Shown one piece after another: positions 19,848 through 29,582 of a DNA stretch of 64,000 nt. Location: contig NZ_JZJL01000002.1 in NCBI RefSeq assembly GCF_000971335.1, positions 1 to 64,000 of the forward strand, read 5' to 3'. Both the position numbers and the translations under genes were made by a program. The notes beneath the pieces are model-generated. The model did not search any database. It was given only the letters and a program-made list of their open reading frames with translations, and was not told the DNA's origin. Position 1 is the first letter of the stretch. Each line of letters opens with the position of its first letter. The stretch is from Chromobacterium vaccinii (GTDB lineage Bacteria > Pseudomonadota > Gammaproteobacteria > Burkholderiales > Chromobacteriaceae).

Positions 19848-20114
19848 ATGCACACCATCAAACCGCGCAATCCGCTGGCTTGCGCCGCCATCCTGAAAAA
19901 GGGAGGCGCCCACGGCCGCAGCCGATCCGGCCTGCGCCAATCGCAGAAACACTCTCTCTGGGCAGAACTGGAAGACTGGCGCGAAGAGCGCGACCGGCAG
20001 CCGATGGCCGCCGCCCGCGCCCAGGACGCCGATGAGGCGTTTTTTTCCGCCGAGTTTCCAAAAGCAACAGGCCATCATCCGATGGCCTGTTGCTTTTGGG
20101 CGCTCGTCCGCTAA
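19848..20114 (+). CDS. Small basic ORF that reads through two hairpins (possible nonstop-mRNA gene)
   Basis: From ATG 19848 (AAGGA 7 bases upstream) the frame encodes a basic N-terminal part with KPRNP, LKKGGAHGRSRSGLRQSQK and WAELEDWREERDR, then continues to a stop at 20112 (88 aa). There is no stop codon before an intrinsic-terminator-like element at 20026-20046, nor before a 19-bp perfect hairpin at 20058-20099. Transcripts would therefore often end inside the ORF. That arrangement is known for the ribosome-rescue gene arfA, but this protein lacks the ArfA KKGKGSY core, so I do not name it. Residues 1-55 look coding; the rest is probably just hairpin DNA. Confidence 0.5.
   Translation: MHTIKPRNPLACAAILKKGGAHGRSRSGLRQSQKHSLWAELEDWREERDRQPMAAARAQDADEAFFSAEFPKATGHHPMACCFWALVR
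20026..20046 (+). terminator. Short terminator inside the small ORF
   Basis: A 5-bp stem ACGCC / GGCGT with loop GATGA is directly followed by six further Ts (seven in a row including the stem). It lies in frame inside the ORF starting at 19848, with no stop codon before it. Confidence 0.65.
20058..20099. terminator. 19-bp perfect hairpin
   Basis: Arms CCAAAAGCAACAGGCCATC and GATGGCCTGTTGCTTTTGG pair perfectly around ATCC. The AAAAGC/GCTTTT ends let it work as a bidirectional terminator; its length also makes it a possible RNase III substrate. Confidence 0.7.
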
Positions 20115-20192
20115 CAATTCCGCACACTCCGTTTACACAACGCCACAAGCGCTGCCCGTAAAATAGAGGGCGTCTCAATCGGAAATGTCGCC

Positions 20193-20639
20193 ATGAAATG
20201 GATAAGCACCGCTCTGCTGCTGCTCTCGCTCGCCGGCTGCGGCAGCATGGGCCTGAAGAAGCCTGAAGTCAGCCTCAGCAATATCGAACCCGGCAGCAGC
20301 ACGCTGTTCGAGCAGAACTTCGCGGTGACGCTGCGCGTCGCCAACCCCAACCCCATCCCGCTGAACGCCAGCGGCGTCGACTTCGAGCTGATGCTGGGTG
20401 GAGAAAAACTGGGCGGCGGCAGCAGCAACCAGCCGCTGTCCATCCCCTCGCGCGGCGAAGGCACGGTCACCTTGCAGGTGCATACCTCGCTCGCCGCCTG
20501 GATACGGCAGCTGGCCAACTGGCAGCAGCTGCCTGGCGGCAAGCTGAACTACGAGATCCGCGGCCAGTTGCATGACCTGGGCGGCCTCAAGGACCTGCCC
20601 TTCGACAACAAGGGCGAGTGGCAGCTGCCCAAGCGCTGA
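20193..20639 (+). CDS. LEA type 2 / WHy-domain lipoprotein
   Basis: 148-aa protein with a lipoprotein signal (LLLLSLAGC, Cys at about residue 16), so it is membrane-anchored. The rest is a single LEA_2-like (WHy) beta-sandwich: PEVSLSNIEPGSSTLFEQ, then TLRVANPNPIPLNASGVDFEL and GEGTVTLQVHTS. In other organisms such domains are linked to desiccation or stress tolerance; the bacterial lipoprotein forms are of unknown function. Its stop codon abuts the stop codon of the convergent lipoprotein gene with no base between them. Confidence 0.85.
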   Translation: MKWISTALLLLSLAGCGSMGLKKPEVSLSNIEPGSSTLFEQNFAVTLRVANPNPIPLNASGVDFELMLGGEKLGGGSSNQPLSIPSRGEGTVTLQVHTSLAAWIRQLANWQQLPGGKLNYEIRGQLHDLGGLKDLPFDNKGEWQLPKR

Positions 20640-21083
20640 TCACTGCTGCTCCACCGCCAGGCAGTTGTTGCCGTCGAAGCTGACGCTCAGCACTTCCTTG
20701 GTCTTCTTGTCGACGACGAAGTTGGTGGTGCATTCGTAGTGGACGGTGCCGCCGCCGGTCATGCCGTTGCTGACCCAGCGTCCCGGGGTTTCCACCACCC
20801 GGGACTGCCCGTCCTTGTCGGTCATCGTCAGCTTGGTGCCCGGCTCGTAACGGGTGTTCTCCTGCAGCGGCCGCTGCTCGGTGCTTTCCTTCACATAGGT
20901 GTACAAGCTGTTGCCGTTGGGCATCTGCATGGTCTTGGTCGGCGCGCCCCACTGCGCCAGCAGCTCGTTGACGTCGCGGCCCTGCCAGCGATACACCTTC
21001 TGCGCATAGCCCTGCTGGGTGGGGAACATCGCGCAGCCGGCCAGGCTCAGCGCCAGCAACGGCAAGCATAACTTCTTCATCAT
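20640..21083 (-). CDS. Small lipoprotein of unknown function
   Basis: 147-aa protein with a lipobox (LALSLAGC, Cys about residue 17). The mature part contains YRWQGRDVNELLAQWGAPTKTMQMPNG, a stretch reminiscent of SmpA/OmlA-like small outer-membrane lipoproteins, then CTTNFVVDKKTKEVLSVSFDGNNC. The two cysteines in that C-terminal part could form a disulfide. Convergent with the LEA_2 lipoprotein gene, with abutting stops. Function unknown. Confidence 0.85.
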   Translation of the reverse strand: MMKKLCLPLLALSLAGCAMFPTQQGYAQKVYRWQGRDVNELLAQWGAPTKTMQMPNGNSLYTYVKESTEQRPLQENTRYEPGTKLTMTDKDGQSRVVETPGRWVSNGMTGGGTVHYECTTNFVVDKKTKEVLSVSFDGNNCLAVEQQ

Positions 21084-21129
21084 TAGCCTTTTCCGATTGA
21101 TAACGTTGCGACATTCTCGCGTCTAGGCA

Positions 21130-21157
21130 ATAAAAACGCCAGCCCACAGGCTGGCGT
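21130..21157 (-). terminator. Terminator after the first chemoreceptor gene
   Basis: Stem ACGCCAGCC / GGCTGGCGT with a 4-nt loop, followed on the minus strand by TTTTATTG. Confidence 0.88.
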
Positions 21158-21180
21158 CGGCACCGGGAAATGGCCCCCGT

Positions 21181-23064
21181 TTACAATTTGAAGCGGCTGA
21201 ACGCCTGCCGCATGCCGCGCGCCACCCCATCCAGCGTGCTCAAGGTCCGCTGCGCGCTTTGCAGCGCCGCGTCGGAATCCAGAATCTTGTTGTTGATCGA
21301 CTCGGTGCTCTGCGCCATCGCCGTGGTGGCGTTGTGCTGCTCGCCGGTAGACAGCGCCACATCGCCTATCTTCTCCACCACCAGCTTCATCGCGCGGGTG
21401 ATGTCCACCAGGCGCTCGCGCGCCAGCTCGGTCTGCGCCGCGCTGCCGTCCACCGCGCCGATGGTGCTATCCATATTGCCCACTGCCTTGCCGGTCTCAG
21501 CCAGGATGTTCTGCACCATGTCGCCGATCTCGACGGTGGCGCTGCCGGTGCGCTCGGCCAGCTTGCGCACTTCGTCGGCCACCACGGCGAAGCCGCGGCC
21601 CTGCTCGCCCGCGCGCGCCGCTTCGATCGCCGCGTTCAGCGCCAACAGATTGGTCTGGTCGGCGATGTCGCGGATCACGCCGGTGATCTTGGAGATTTCC
21701 TGCGAGCGCTGCTGCAGCGAGGCCAGCAACGCCGACAGCTCGCCCACCGACTGGCTGGTGCGCGCCATTTCGCCGCTGATGCGCTGCAGCTCATCGGCGC
21801 TGGCCTGGGAATTGGCGCCGGTGTCGCGCGCCAGTTCGTCGGTTTCGCGGGTGGCGTCGGCGATGTGGGAAATGCTCACCGTCACCTGCTCGATCGCCGC
21901 GGCGTTGGAGCTGGAGATGTCGGCCAGCATATGGGAATCCTCGGCCAGCCGCGCCACGTCGGCTCCGACCGCGATCACGCCTTGCGCCAGTTGCTCGGCC
22001 TCGGAACGCAGTTCGCGGAACATGCCGTTCAGGCGGCCGACGAACTGGTTGAACGCCTCGGCCATCTGCGCCACTTCATCGCTGCCCTCGGCCTCGATGC
22101 GGCGGGTCAGGTCGCCTTCGCCCTGGGATATCTCGCGCAGCGCGTCGCGCACCTGGAACAGGCCGCGCAGCAGACGGCGCAAGTAGGCGCCGGCCAGCAG
22201 TTGGGTGACTGCCAGCGCGGCCAGCAGCGACAGCGCCATCGACGCCATCATCCGCCGCAGCGGCGCGTCCAGAAGCTCGCGGTCCACCACCACGCCCAGC
22301 ACCCAGTCGCTGCCTTCCACCGAGCTCAGCCGCAGCATGCGGCTCACGCCGTCCAGCTGCACCGTCGCCAGCTCGGGCTTGTCCAGCAGGCCGGCGATGC
22401 GGGCCGCATCCATGCCCGGCATCAGCTCGGACAAGGGTTTGAGCGCGGCGTCGCCCTTGGGATAGGCGATCAGCTTGCCGTCCTTGCCCATCAGGAACAC
22501 GAAGCCGTTGCCCGGCAAGGACACCGACAGCACCGACTTCACCAGCTGGCCGATGGCGATGTCGCCGCCGACCACCTTGTTGCCGGCCGGCAAAGCCTGG
22601 GCCACGGTGATCACCAGGTCCTTGATCGACGCGCTGGCGGGCTTGTACGGCGCGGTGACGATCACGCCGCCCTGCGCCTTGGCCGCCTTGAACCAGGCGC
22701 GCGAGGCCGGATCGTAGTCAGGATTGGGCTTCTGCTTGCCCGGGATGGAATAGACCATGCCCTTGCTGTCGCCGTCGCCGACGAAGATCTGGGCATAACC
22801 GCCGGCTTCGGCCAGCTGCTGCAGATACAGGGTGGGGTCGGCTTCGCCGCCGTGGCGGACGGCGCTGGCGATGATCTGCTTGCGCTGCTCCAGCCAGGAT
22901 GAGACGAATCGCTGCTGGCCGGTGATGGCCAGGTCCAGCTGGGCGGATACGCCGGATGACAGGTTGTCGCGGAATTGGAAATAGGCGCTGACGGCGGTGC
23001 TCAGCGTGGCCACCAGCATGGCCAGCGCCAGCAGCAGGGCAATCTTGCTTCGTATGGATTTCAT
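21181..23064 (-). CDS. Methyl-accepting chemotaxis protein (dCache sensor)
   Basis: 627-aa chemoreceptor. A first membrane helix ([18 protein letters not shown]) is followed by a periplasmic dCache_1-like double-PAS sensor (about 30-275; [32 protein letters not shown] is the recognisable core in part). A second membrane helix (about 280-300) leads to a HAMP domain and the MCP signalling domain with a conserved hairpin tip ([20 protein letters not shown]). dCache receptors usually bind amino acids or organic acids. The start MKSIRSK is preferred over upstream in-frame ATGs because it matches the paralogous neighbour. The two receptors are tandem paralogues. Confidence 0.92.
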   Translation of the reverse strand: MKSIRSKIALLLALAMLVATLSTAVSAYFQFRDNLSSGVSAQLDLAITGQQRFVSSWLEQRKQIIASAVRHGGEADPTLYLQQLAEAGGYAQIFVGDGDSKGMVYSIPGKQKPNPDYDPASRAWFKAAKAQGGVIVTAPYKPASASIKDLVITVAQALPAGNKVVGGDIAIGQLVKSVLSVSLPGNGFVFLMGKDGKLIAYPKGDAALKPLSELMPGMDAARIAGLLDKPELATVQLDGVSRMLRLSSVEGSDWVLGVVVDRELLDAPLRRMMASMALSLLAALAVTQLLAGAYLRRLLRGLFQVRDALREISQGEGDLTRRIEAEGSDEVAQMAEAFNQFVGRLNGMFRELRSEAEQLAQGVIAVGADVARLAEDSHMLADISSSNAAAIEQVTVSISHIADATRETDELARDTGANSQASADELQRISGEMARTSQSVGELSALLASLQQRSQEISKITGVIRDIADQTNLLALNAAIEAARAGEQGRGFAVVADEVRKLAERTGSATVEIGDMVQNILAETGKAVGNMDSTIGAVDGSAAQTELARERLVDITRAMKLVVEKIGDVALSTGEQHNATTAMAQSTESINNKILDSDAALQSAQRTLSTLDGVARGMRQAFSRFKL

Positions 23065-23110
23065 GGCAATCGGCTTGTAGCTTCTCTCTCGTTGCCAATC
23101 CTCCGGACAG

Positions 23111-23137
23111 CGAAAAGGGCGTCGATGACGCCCTTTG
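23111..23137 (-). terminator. Hairpin between the two chemoreceptor genes
   Basis: Stem AAGGGCGTC / GACGCCCTT with loop GAT. It is flanked by AAAA/TTT so that it could end transcripts from the upstream receptor gene on the minus strand (CCCTTTTCGC). Confidence 0.55.
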
Positions 23138-23212
23138 TGTTCCGCCGGCTTGCGTCGGCGCATGCCGTTCATCACGGCTTGTAAGGATTGGCGCATATTT
23201 AGACCGGGTGGA

Positions 23213-23231
23213 TTGTAAACAACGTTTACAA
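23213..23231. promoter_or_regulatory. Perfect operator-like palindrome upstream of the first chemoreceptor gene
   Basis: TTGTAAACAACGTTTACAA has two 8-base arms around AAC. It lies about 150 bases upstream of the receptor start at 23064, next to A/T-rich promoter-like sequence. The TGTAAAC/GTTTACA halves recall LacI-family operators. Confidence 0.5.
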
Positions 23232-23342
23232 GCACGGGGATAAAGCGCCAATCGATTATGCAAATGGTTTTGATTTTCCTGAAAAAACCCCTTCAAACCA
23301 TGGCTTTTTCGCCACACCGGCGAGCCGGCGCGGCGAAAACGC

Positions 23343-25229
23343 TTACAGCTTGAAGCGGCCGAACGCGCCCTGCATATTGTGGGCCAGCTGCTTCAGCGAC
23401 TCCAGCGTCTGCATCGCGCCCTGCAGCGCGGCGTCGGAGTCCAGGATCTGATTGTTGATGGACTCGGTGCTCTGCGCCATCGCCGTGGTGGCGTTGTGCT
23501 GCTCGCTGGTGGACAGCGCCACGTCGCCGATCTTGTCTATCACCTGCTGCATCGCGTCGCTGATGGCGATCAGGCGGCCGCGCGCCTGGCTGGTCAGCTC
23601 CACGCTGGTATCCACCGCGCCGACCGTGCGCTGCATATTGCCCACCGCCTTGCCGGTTTCGCTCAGGATGTTCTCCACCATCTCGCTGATTTCCACCGTC
23701 GCCTTGCCGGTGCGCTCGGCCAGCTTGCGCACTTCGTCGGCCACCACGGCGAAGCCGCGGCCCTGCTCGCCGGCGCGCGCGGCTTCGATCGCCGCGTTCA
23801 GCGCCAACAGATTGGTCTGGTCGGCGATGTCGCTGATCACATTGGTGATCTTGGAGATTTCCTGCGAACGCTGCTCCAGCGATGCCAGCAGCGCCGACAG
23901 CTCGCTCACCGACTGGCTGGTCTGCTCCATCTCGTTGCTGATGCGCTGCATGTCGCCGGCGCTCTCGCGGGAGTGCTCGCCGGTATTGCGCGCCAGCGAA
24001 TCGGTTTCGCGGGTGGCGTCGGCGATGTGCGAGATGCTGACAGTCACTTCCTCGATCGCCGCGGCGTTGGAACTGGAAATGTCGGCCAAACGGTGCGAAT
24101 CCGCGGCCACCTGCTTCACCGCGCCGCCCACTTCGATCACGCCGTGCGCCAGTTGGTCGGCCTCGCCGCGCAGCTCGCGGAACATGCCGTTCAGGCGGCC
24201 GACGAACTGGTTGAAGGCCTCGGCAGTCTGCGCCACTTCGTCTTCGCCGTGGATCTCGATGCGGCGGGTCAGATCGCCCTCGCCTTGCGAGATTTCATGC
24301 ATCGCGTCGCGCACCTGGATCAGGCCGCGCAGCAGGCGGGTCAGGTAGCCGGAGCTCAAGGCCACCAGCACCAGCAGCACGATCACCACGCCGCCGGAGA
24401 TCAGCCAGATCAGCTGGGTCACCGGCGCCAGCACCGCTTCCTCGTCGGCGGCCACGCCCATCACCCAATCGGTGTTGGCCACCGGCTTCAGCGTCACCAG
24501 GAAGGTGCGGCCGTCGATGTCCAGCGGGGCCACGTCGCCGCTGCCTACCAATTGCTGGAAGCGGCTGTCGTCCAGGCCCGGGATCAGCTCGTTGATCGGG
24601 CGCAGTTCCTGGCCCGGCTTGGGATAGGCGATCACCTTGCCCTGGCGGGTCAGCAGGAAGGCATGGCCGTCGCCGGCCAGCTTGATGTCCAGCACTGACT
24701 TCACCAGCTTGTCGATCAGGATGTCGCCGCCGACCACGATCTCCTGGCCCTGGGCCTTGTCGGCGATGGTGATCACCAGCTTGTCCTTGGTCTCAGGCTC
24801 GGAATCCTTGTACGGATCGGTGACGATCACGCCGCCCTGCGCCTTGGCCTGCTGGTACCACGGGCGCTGCGCCGGCTGGTAGTCTGCGCTCGGCTTGGGA
24901 CGGCCCGGCACCGAGTAGAACATCTCGCCGCTGTCGCCATGGCCGGCATAAATGATGTTGAAGCCGCCGCCCTTGGCGATCTGCTGCAGGTAGTAGCTGG
25001 CCTGCGGGTCGCCGGCGCGGGACAGGCTGGCGGTGATCAGGTTCTTGCGCACGGTCAGCCACTCCGATACCAGCCCGCCCTGCAGCTGCAGAACCTGGGT
25101 GACCTCGCGCTTGGCTTCGTCGTAGGCGTGATTGCGAATGTTCAGGCAGGCGATGACTGTCACGCTGATCGTGGCGACCAGGATGGACACCGCCGTCAAC
25201 AAGATGAGCTTGTGTCGGATGGAGCGCAT
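23343..25229 (-). CDS. Methyl-accepting chemotaxis protein (dCache sensor), paralogue
   Basis: 628-aa receptor with the same architecture: N-terminal helix [20 protein letters not shown], a dCache_1-like sensor ([21 protein letters not shown] marks the first PAS core), second helix [19 protein letters not shown] near 275-293, HAMP and MCP signalling domain. The cytoplasmic half is nearly identical to the neighbouring receptor (for example [19 protein letters not shown]) whereas the sensor halves differ, so the pair probably share downstream signalling but sense different ligands. No CheW-binding C-terminal pentapeptide is seen; both end GRFKL/SRFKL. Confidence 0.92.
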   Translation of the reverse strand: MRSIRHKLILLTAVSILVATISVTVIACLNIRNHAYDEAKREVTQVLQLQGGLVSEWLTVRKNLITASLSRAGDPQASYYLQQIAKGGGFNIIYAGHGDSGEMFYSVPGRPKPSADYQPAQRPWYQQAKAQGGVIVTDPYKDSEPETKDKLVITIADKAQGQEIVVGGDILIDKLVKSVLDIKLAGDGHAFLLTRQGKVIAYPKPGQELRPINELIPGLDDSRFQQLVGSGDVAPLDIDGRTFLVTLKPVANTDWVMGVAADEEAVLAPVTQLIWLISGGVVIVLLVLVALSSGYLTRLLRGLIQVRDAMHEISQGEGDLTRRIEIHGEDEVAQTAEAFNQFVGRLNGMFRELRGEADQLAHGVIEVGGAVKQVAADSHRLADISSSNAAAIEEVTVSISHIADATRETDSLARNTGEHSRESAGDMQRISNEMEQTSQSVSELSALLASLEQRSQEISKITNVISDIADQTNLLALNAAIEAARAGEQGRGFAVVADEVRKLAERTGKATVEISEMVENILSETGKAVGNMQRTVGAVDTSVELTSQARGRLIAISDAMQQVIDKIGDVALSTSEQHNATTAMAQSTESINNQILDSDAALQGAMQTLESLKQLAHNMQGAFGRFKL

Positions 25230-25332
25230 GAAATGATAAGCCGATGCTGATAAAAGCTTTATTATCCGTCATATCAGCTGGCACGCATTGTTAAAAATCA
25301 CATACCATTTAAATACTTACAGAAAATTTAAA

Positions 25333-26292
25333 TCAAACAGCGCTTAATCCTGCCTCTTCCCGCCCGCCGCGCCATGCCGCCGTCAGCCGCAGCAACAGCG
25401 CGTGGATGAATTGCCGCAACGGGTCGGCGTCGCAGCGCGGATGCCAGACATGCTCGACGGCGATCTCCAGCATCGTGTCGGCCACCGGCCGCAGCGTCAG
25501 CCCGCCCGCCTCCGTTCTCAACACCCGGCCGATCAACTCCGGCAGCACCGCCACCGCCGGCAGGCGCTCCAACAGCAAGGGAATCGCCAGCAGGCTGGCG
25601 GTGGAGGCGATCACCCGCCGCGTCAGGCCCTGCGCGGCCAGATAGTCGTCGACCAGGCTGGCGCTGTTGCCGATATAGGATGTGTACAGGTGCGGCGGCT
25701 GCGCCAACGCGGCCGCGTCCAGCGCCGCCGGCAGCGCCAGCCGCCCGGCGTGGTGCGCGCAGACAAAGCGGTTGCGGAACAGCGCTTGCCGGGACAGCCG
25801 CGCGGCGCGCGCCGGAAAATGGCCGATGGCGCCGTCTATCCGCCGCGCCTCCAGCGCCGCCTCAGCCTCGCCGGCAGCCATCGCCGCCACCTCCAGCCGC
25901 AGGCCAGGCGCCTGCTGCTGCAAGGCGGCGATCAAATCCGGCAGCAGGGCCGCTTCCAGCAAGTCCGGCATCGCCAGCCGGTAAACGCCGTCCAGCGCCA
26001 TCGGGTCGAAAGCCGGCGGCGCCAGCAGCCGCTGCGCCTCGGCCAGCCACGCTTCCAGCGCCGGCAGCAGCGCCTCGGCGTAAGGCGTGGCCGTCAGCCC
26101 GCGGCCGTCGCGGCACAGCAAGGGGTCGCCGCACTGCTCGCGCAGCTTTTTCAGGATATGGCTGACCGCCGGCTGGCCCAGGCACAGCAAGTCGGCGCTG
26201 CGGCTGACGCTGCGCGTGCTGAGCAGCGCGTGCAAGGCCACCAGGCTGTTCAAATCCAGCCGCCGCAGCTTCTGTGCGTCAATATCACTCAC
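25333..26292 (-). CDS. LysR-family transcriptional regulator
   Basis: 319-aa LysR regulator: an N-terminal winged HTH (LDLNSLVALHALLSTRSVSRSADLLCLGQPAVSHILKKL; positions about 12-50) and a substrate-binding domain from about residue 90. I take the GTG at 26290-26292 (SDIDAQKLRRLDLN) as start because GGA lies 9 bases before it. An ATG 24 bases further upstream (26316) is possible but lacks a ribosome-binding site. It is divergent from the MFS transporter, the usual arrangement for a LysR regulator and its target. The effector is unknown. Confidence 0.88.
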   Translation of the reverse strand: MSDIDAQKLRRLDLNSLVALHALLSTRSVSRSADLLCLGQPAVSHILKKLREQCGDPLLCRDGRGLTATPYAEALLPALEAWLAEAQRLLAPPAFDPMALDGVYRLAMPDLLEAALLPDLIAALQQQAPGLRLEVAAMAAGEAEAALEARRIDGAIGHFPARAARLSRQALFRNRFVCAHHAGRLALPAALDAAALAQPPHLYTSYIGNSASLVDDYLAAQGLTRRVIASTASLLAIPLLLERLPAVAVLPELIGRVLRTEAGGLTLRPVADTMLEIAVEHVWHPRCDADPLRQFIHALLLRLTAAWRGGREEAGLSAV

Positions 26293-26369
26293 AGTAATAT
26301 ATCCAATGAAAAACATCGATTTTATTAAATCATAAGCGCTTTCTACACTGGCGGCATCCCCACCCTCGG

Positions 26370-27884
26370 ATGCCGCGCATGCACGCTTTTTCCCATCAAC
26401 CCCACTGGAGCCGGCTGGCGGCGATCGCGCTGATCGCCTGGCTGGAATTCCTGCAGAGCGGCCTGCTCAATTTCGCCTCGTCGCAGGTGATGGGCGGGGT
26501 CGGCGCCGGACCGGAAGAGTTCAGCCAGGCGGCTATGGCTTACGCGCTGTGCGCGGTCGTGGCGCTGTTCAACCATCAATGGTGCGTCGAGCGCTTCGGC
26601 TCGCGCCGCCATCTGCAAGGCTCCATCCTGCTGTTCGCGCTGGGCGCGCTGATCGCGGGCAGCGCCTCGTCGCCGGCCGGCTTCATCGCCGGCCGCGCGG
26701 TGCAGGGGCTCGGCGGCGCCGCCTTCTTCACCGCAGCCCGTCTCGAAGTGGCGCAACTGCCGCCCGCCAAGCGGGGAGCGGGTCTGGTCGCCTTCGGCCA
26801 GGCGCTGCTCTTGGGCAGCGCGCTGGGGCCGCTGCTGGGCGGCGTCTTGCTGCCGGCCTATGGCTGGCGCGCGCTGTGCTGGGGCATCCTTCCCTTGCTG
26901 CCGCCCGCCTGGTGGGCGGCCGGCCAATTGCCGCTGCGGCCGCCGGCGCATCGCCCCGCGCATTATCCGACCTGGACCTTCATGCTGTTGCTGGCGGCCG
27001 CCTTCCTGCTGCAATGGCTGATCCAGCAAACGCCGTACCAGCTGTTCGCCCATCCTATATGGCTGGCCGGCCTGGCGGCTGCCGCCGTCGCCGCCTTCCT
27101 GCTATTTCGCGCGACGCACCGCCGCCAGGCATCCGACCGCCGCCGCTGGCGGCCGCTGCGCCGCCCCGGCTACCGGCTGGGGCTTGTCGGCTATAGCTGC
27201 TGCTACCTGCTGGTATCGGCCAACAGCTACATCCTGCCGATGCTGTCGGTACAGGCGCTGGGCTTCGACCTGCCCACCAGCGGCATGCTGCTGTCGGTCA
27301 GCTATCTGGCCGGCATCGCCTTCGCGCTGCTGTACGCCAAGCTGCTGCTGAAGGGCAAGGCGCCCGGCCCGACGGAGACCATGGCCTATGGCTGCCTGCT
27401 GCTGGCCGGCTACGGCTGGTTGATGAGCGGCCTGAACGGCGAGGCGACGCTGGGCCGGATCGCCTCCATCCTGCTGCTCAATGGCGGCTTCATGTCTCTG
27501 TTCATCATGGCTGTGGCGCAAAGCGCCTTTCGCGATATCGCCCCGGCGGCGTTCGGCCGCGCCTACCAGACCAAAAACATCGTGCGCCAGGTATCGATCT
27601 CGGCCGGCGTCGCCTTGGCCAGCGTGTTCATGCAGGCGCGCAACGCGCTGCATTACAGTCGTTTGTCCGAGCGTTTTTCCTGGAATTCGCCACAGTTTCT
27701 CGACTCATTGCATCAATTACGACAATTCATGCCCGATTTGAGCGATACTCAACGCCTCGGAGTGCTGGCCGGCGAACTCGCCCGGCAAGCCACGCTGGTT
27801 TCCTGCCTGGACTTCTTTCGCCTGGAAAGCTGGATAGGCCTGGCGCTGGCGGCCTGCCTGCTCGCGGCCAGAAAGACCGGCTGA
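26370..27884 (+). CDS. MFS drug-efflux-type transporter
   Basis: 504-aa membrane protein with about 14 hydrophobic helices and an extended C-terminus after the last helices, as in DHA2/EmrB-type exporters. FIAGRAVQGLGGAAFFTAARLE (about residues 107-128) is the motif-C-like region of the family, and GSALGPLLGGVLLPAYGWRALCW follows. A charged loop between helices 6 and 8 (RRQASDRRRWRPLRRPGYR) is prominent. It is divergent from the LysR gene and followed by a TetR gene 45 bases downstream, so its expression may be under two regulators. Substrate unknown. Confidence 0.85.
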   Translation: MPRMHAFSHQPHWSRLAAIALIAWLEFLQSGLLNFASSQVMGGVGAGPEEFSQAAMAYALCAVVALFNHQWCVERFGSRRHLQGSILLFALGALIAGSASSPAGFIAGRAVQGLGGAAFFTAARLEVAQLPPAKRGAGLVAFGQALLLGSALGPLLGGVLLPAYGWRALCWGILPLLPPAWWAAGQLPLRPPAHRPAHYPTWTFMLLLAAAFLLQWLIQQTPYQLFAHPIWLAGLAAAAVAAFLLFRATHRRQASDRRRWRPLRRPGYRLGLVGYSCCYLLVSANSYILPMLSVQALGFDLPTSGMLLSVSYLAGIAFALLYAKLLLKGKAPGPTETMAYGCLLLAGYGWLMSGLNGEATLGRIASILLLNGGFMSLFIMAVAQSAFRDIAPAAFGRAYQTKNIVRQVSISAGVALASVFMQARNALHYSRLSERFSWNSPQFLDSLHQLRQFMPDLSDTQRLGVLAGELARQATLVSCLDFFRLESWIGLALAACLLAARKTG

Positions 27885-27929
27885 GCCGGCGCTCCGTGGC
27901 ATCTCAGTTTCAGCGGGAAGAATCAAATC

Positions 27930-28571
27930 ATGCGCAAAAGCGGCCAATCGGAGACCTTCAACAAGATTGTCGAAGCAAGCCTGCAACTGTTCAATCAGGA
28001 AGGCGAGCGCGTCATCACCACCAACCACATCGCCGAGCGGATGAACATCAGCACCGGCAAGCTCTACTATCACTTCCGCAACAAGGAAGAGATCATCAAC
28101 GAGCTGTACCATCGCTACGTGAAAGGCATGGCGGAGCAGCTGTCGTCGGCGCTCAGCCACAGCAACTCGATCGAGGCGATGGTGATGGCGATGGAAAAGA
28201 CGCTGCGCCACATCTGGAGCTTCCGCTTCCTGCCCAAGAGCCTGCCCAGCCTGTTCTGTGTCAATCCGCAGCTGGAGGAAGAGCACCAGCAGCTGTCGCG
28301 CGGCCAGCTCAACGGCAAGCTGGGCCAGCTGTTCACCCGCCTGCGCGAGCAGGGCATGATCCTGGTCGACGACCAGCAGCTCACCCACCTGGTGCAGCAC
28401 TTCCAGATGGTGCAGACCGGCTGGGTCAGCACCATCAAGCAAAACGCCAACGCGGCGGAACTGGACAAGCTGATCCAGAACGGCTGCCGCAGCCTGATGT
28501 ATCTGCTGACGCCCTACGTCAGCCCGCGCTTCCAGTCGCCATTCGAACGCGCCTGCGCGCGCTTCGCCTGA
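27930..28571 (+). CDS. TetR-family transcriptional regulator
   Basis: 213-aa regulator with an N-terminal TetR HTH (residues 8-55): ETFNKIVEASLQLFNQEGE, then TTNHIAERMNISTGKLYYHFRNKEEII. The C-terminal domain (about 70-213) is all-helical ligand-binding. It is 45 bases downstream of the MFS gene in the same direction and probably co-transcribed with it. It may repress the transporter or act on a distant target. A strong bidirectional terminator follows. Confidence 0.9.
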   Translation: MRKSGQSETFNKIVEASLQLFNQEGERVITTNHIAERMNISTGKLYYHFRNKEEIINELYHRYVKGMAEQLSSALSHSNSIEAMVMAMEKTLRHIWSFRFLPKSLPSLFCVNPQLEEEHQQLSRGQLNGKLGQLFTRLREQGMILVDDQQLTHLVQHFQMVQTGWVSTIKQNANAAELDKLIQNGCRSLMYLLTPYVSPRFQSPFERACARFA

Positions 28572-28591
28572 ACGCCGCCGCTCTGGCAGCG

Positions 28592-28630
28592 ATAAAAAAC
28601 ACCCCGCGAGCGATCGCGGGGTGTTTTGTT
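28592..28630. terminator. Bidirectional terminator between tetR and sucD
   Basis: Stem ACACCCCGCGA / TCGCGGGGTGT with loop GCGA is flanked by AAAAAA and TTTTGTTT. It serves the convergent tetR (+) and sucD (-) transcripts. Confidence 0.93.
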
Positions 28631-28670
28631 TCCAGCCTGCCGGCCCGGTTAGCGGACCGGCGGTCACGGT

Positions 28671-29555
<885 letters not shown>

Positions 29556-29582
29556 TTTGTATTCCTCAGCTCAGTGCGGGTC

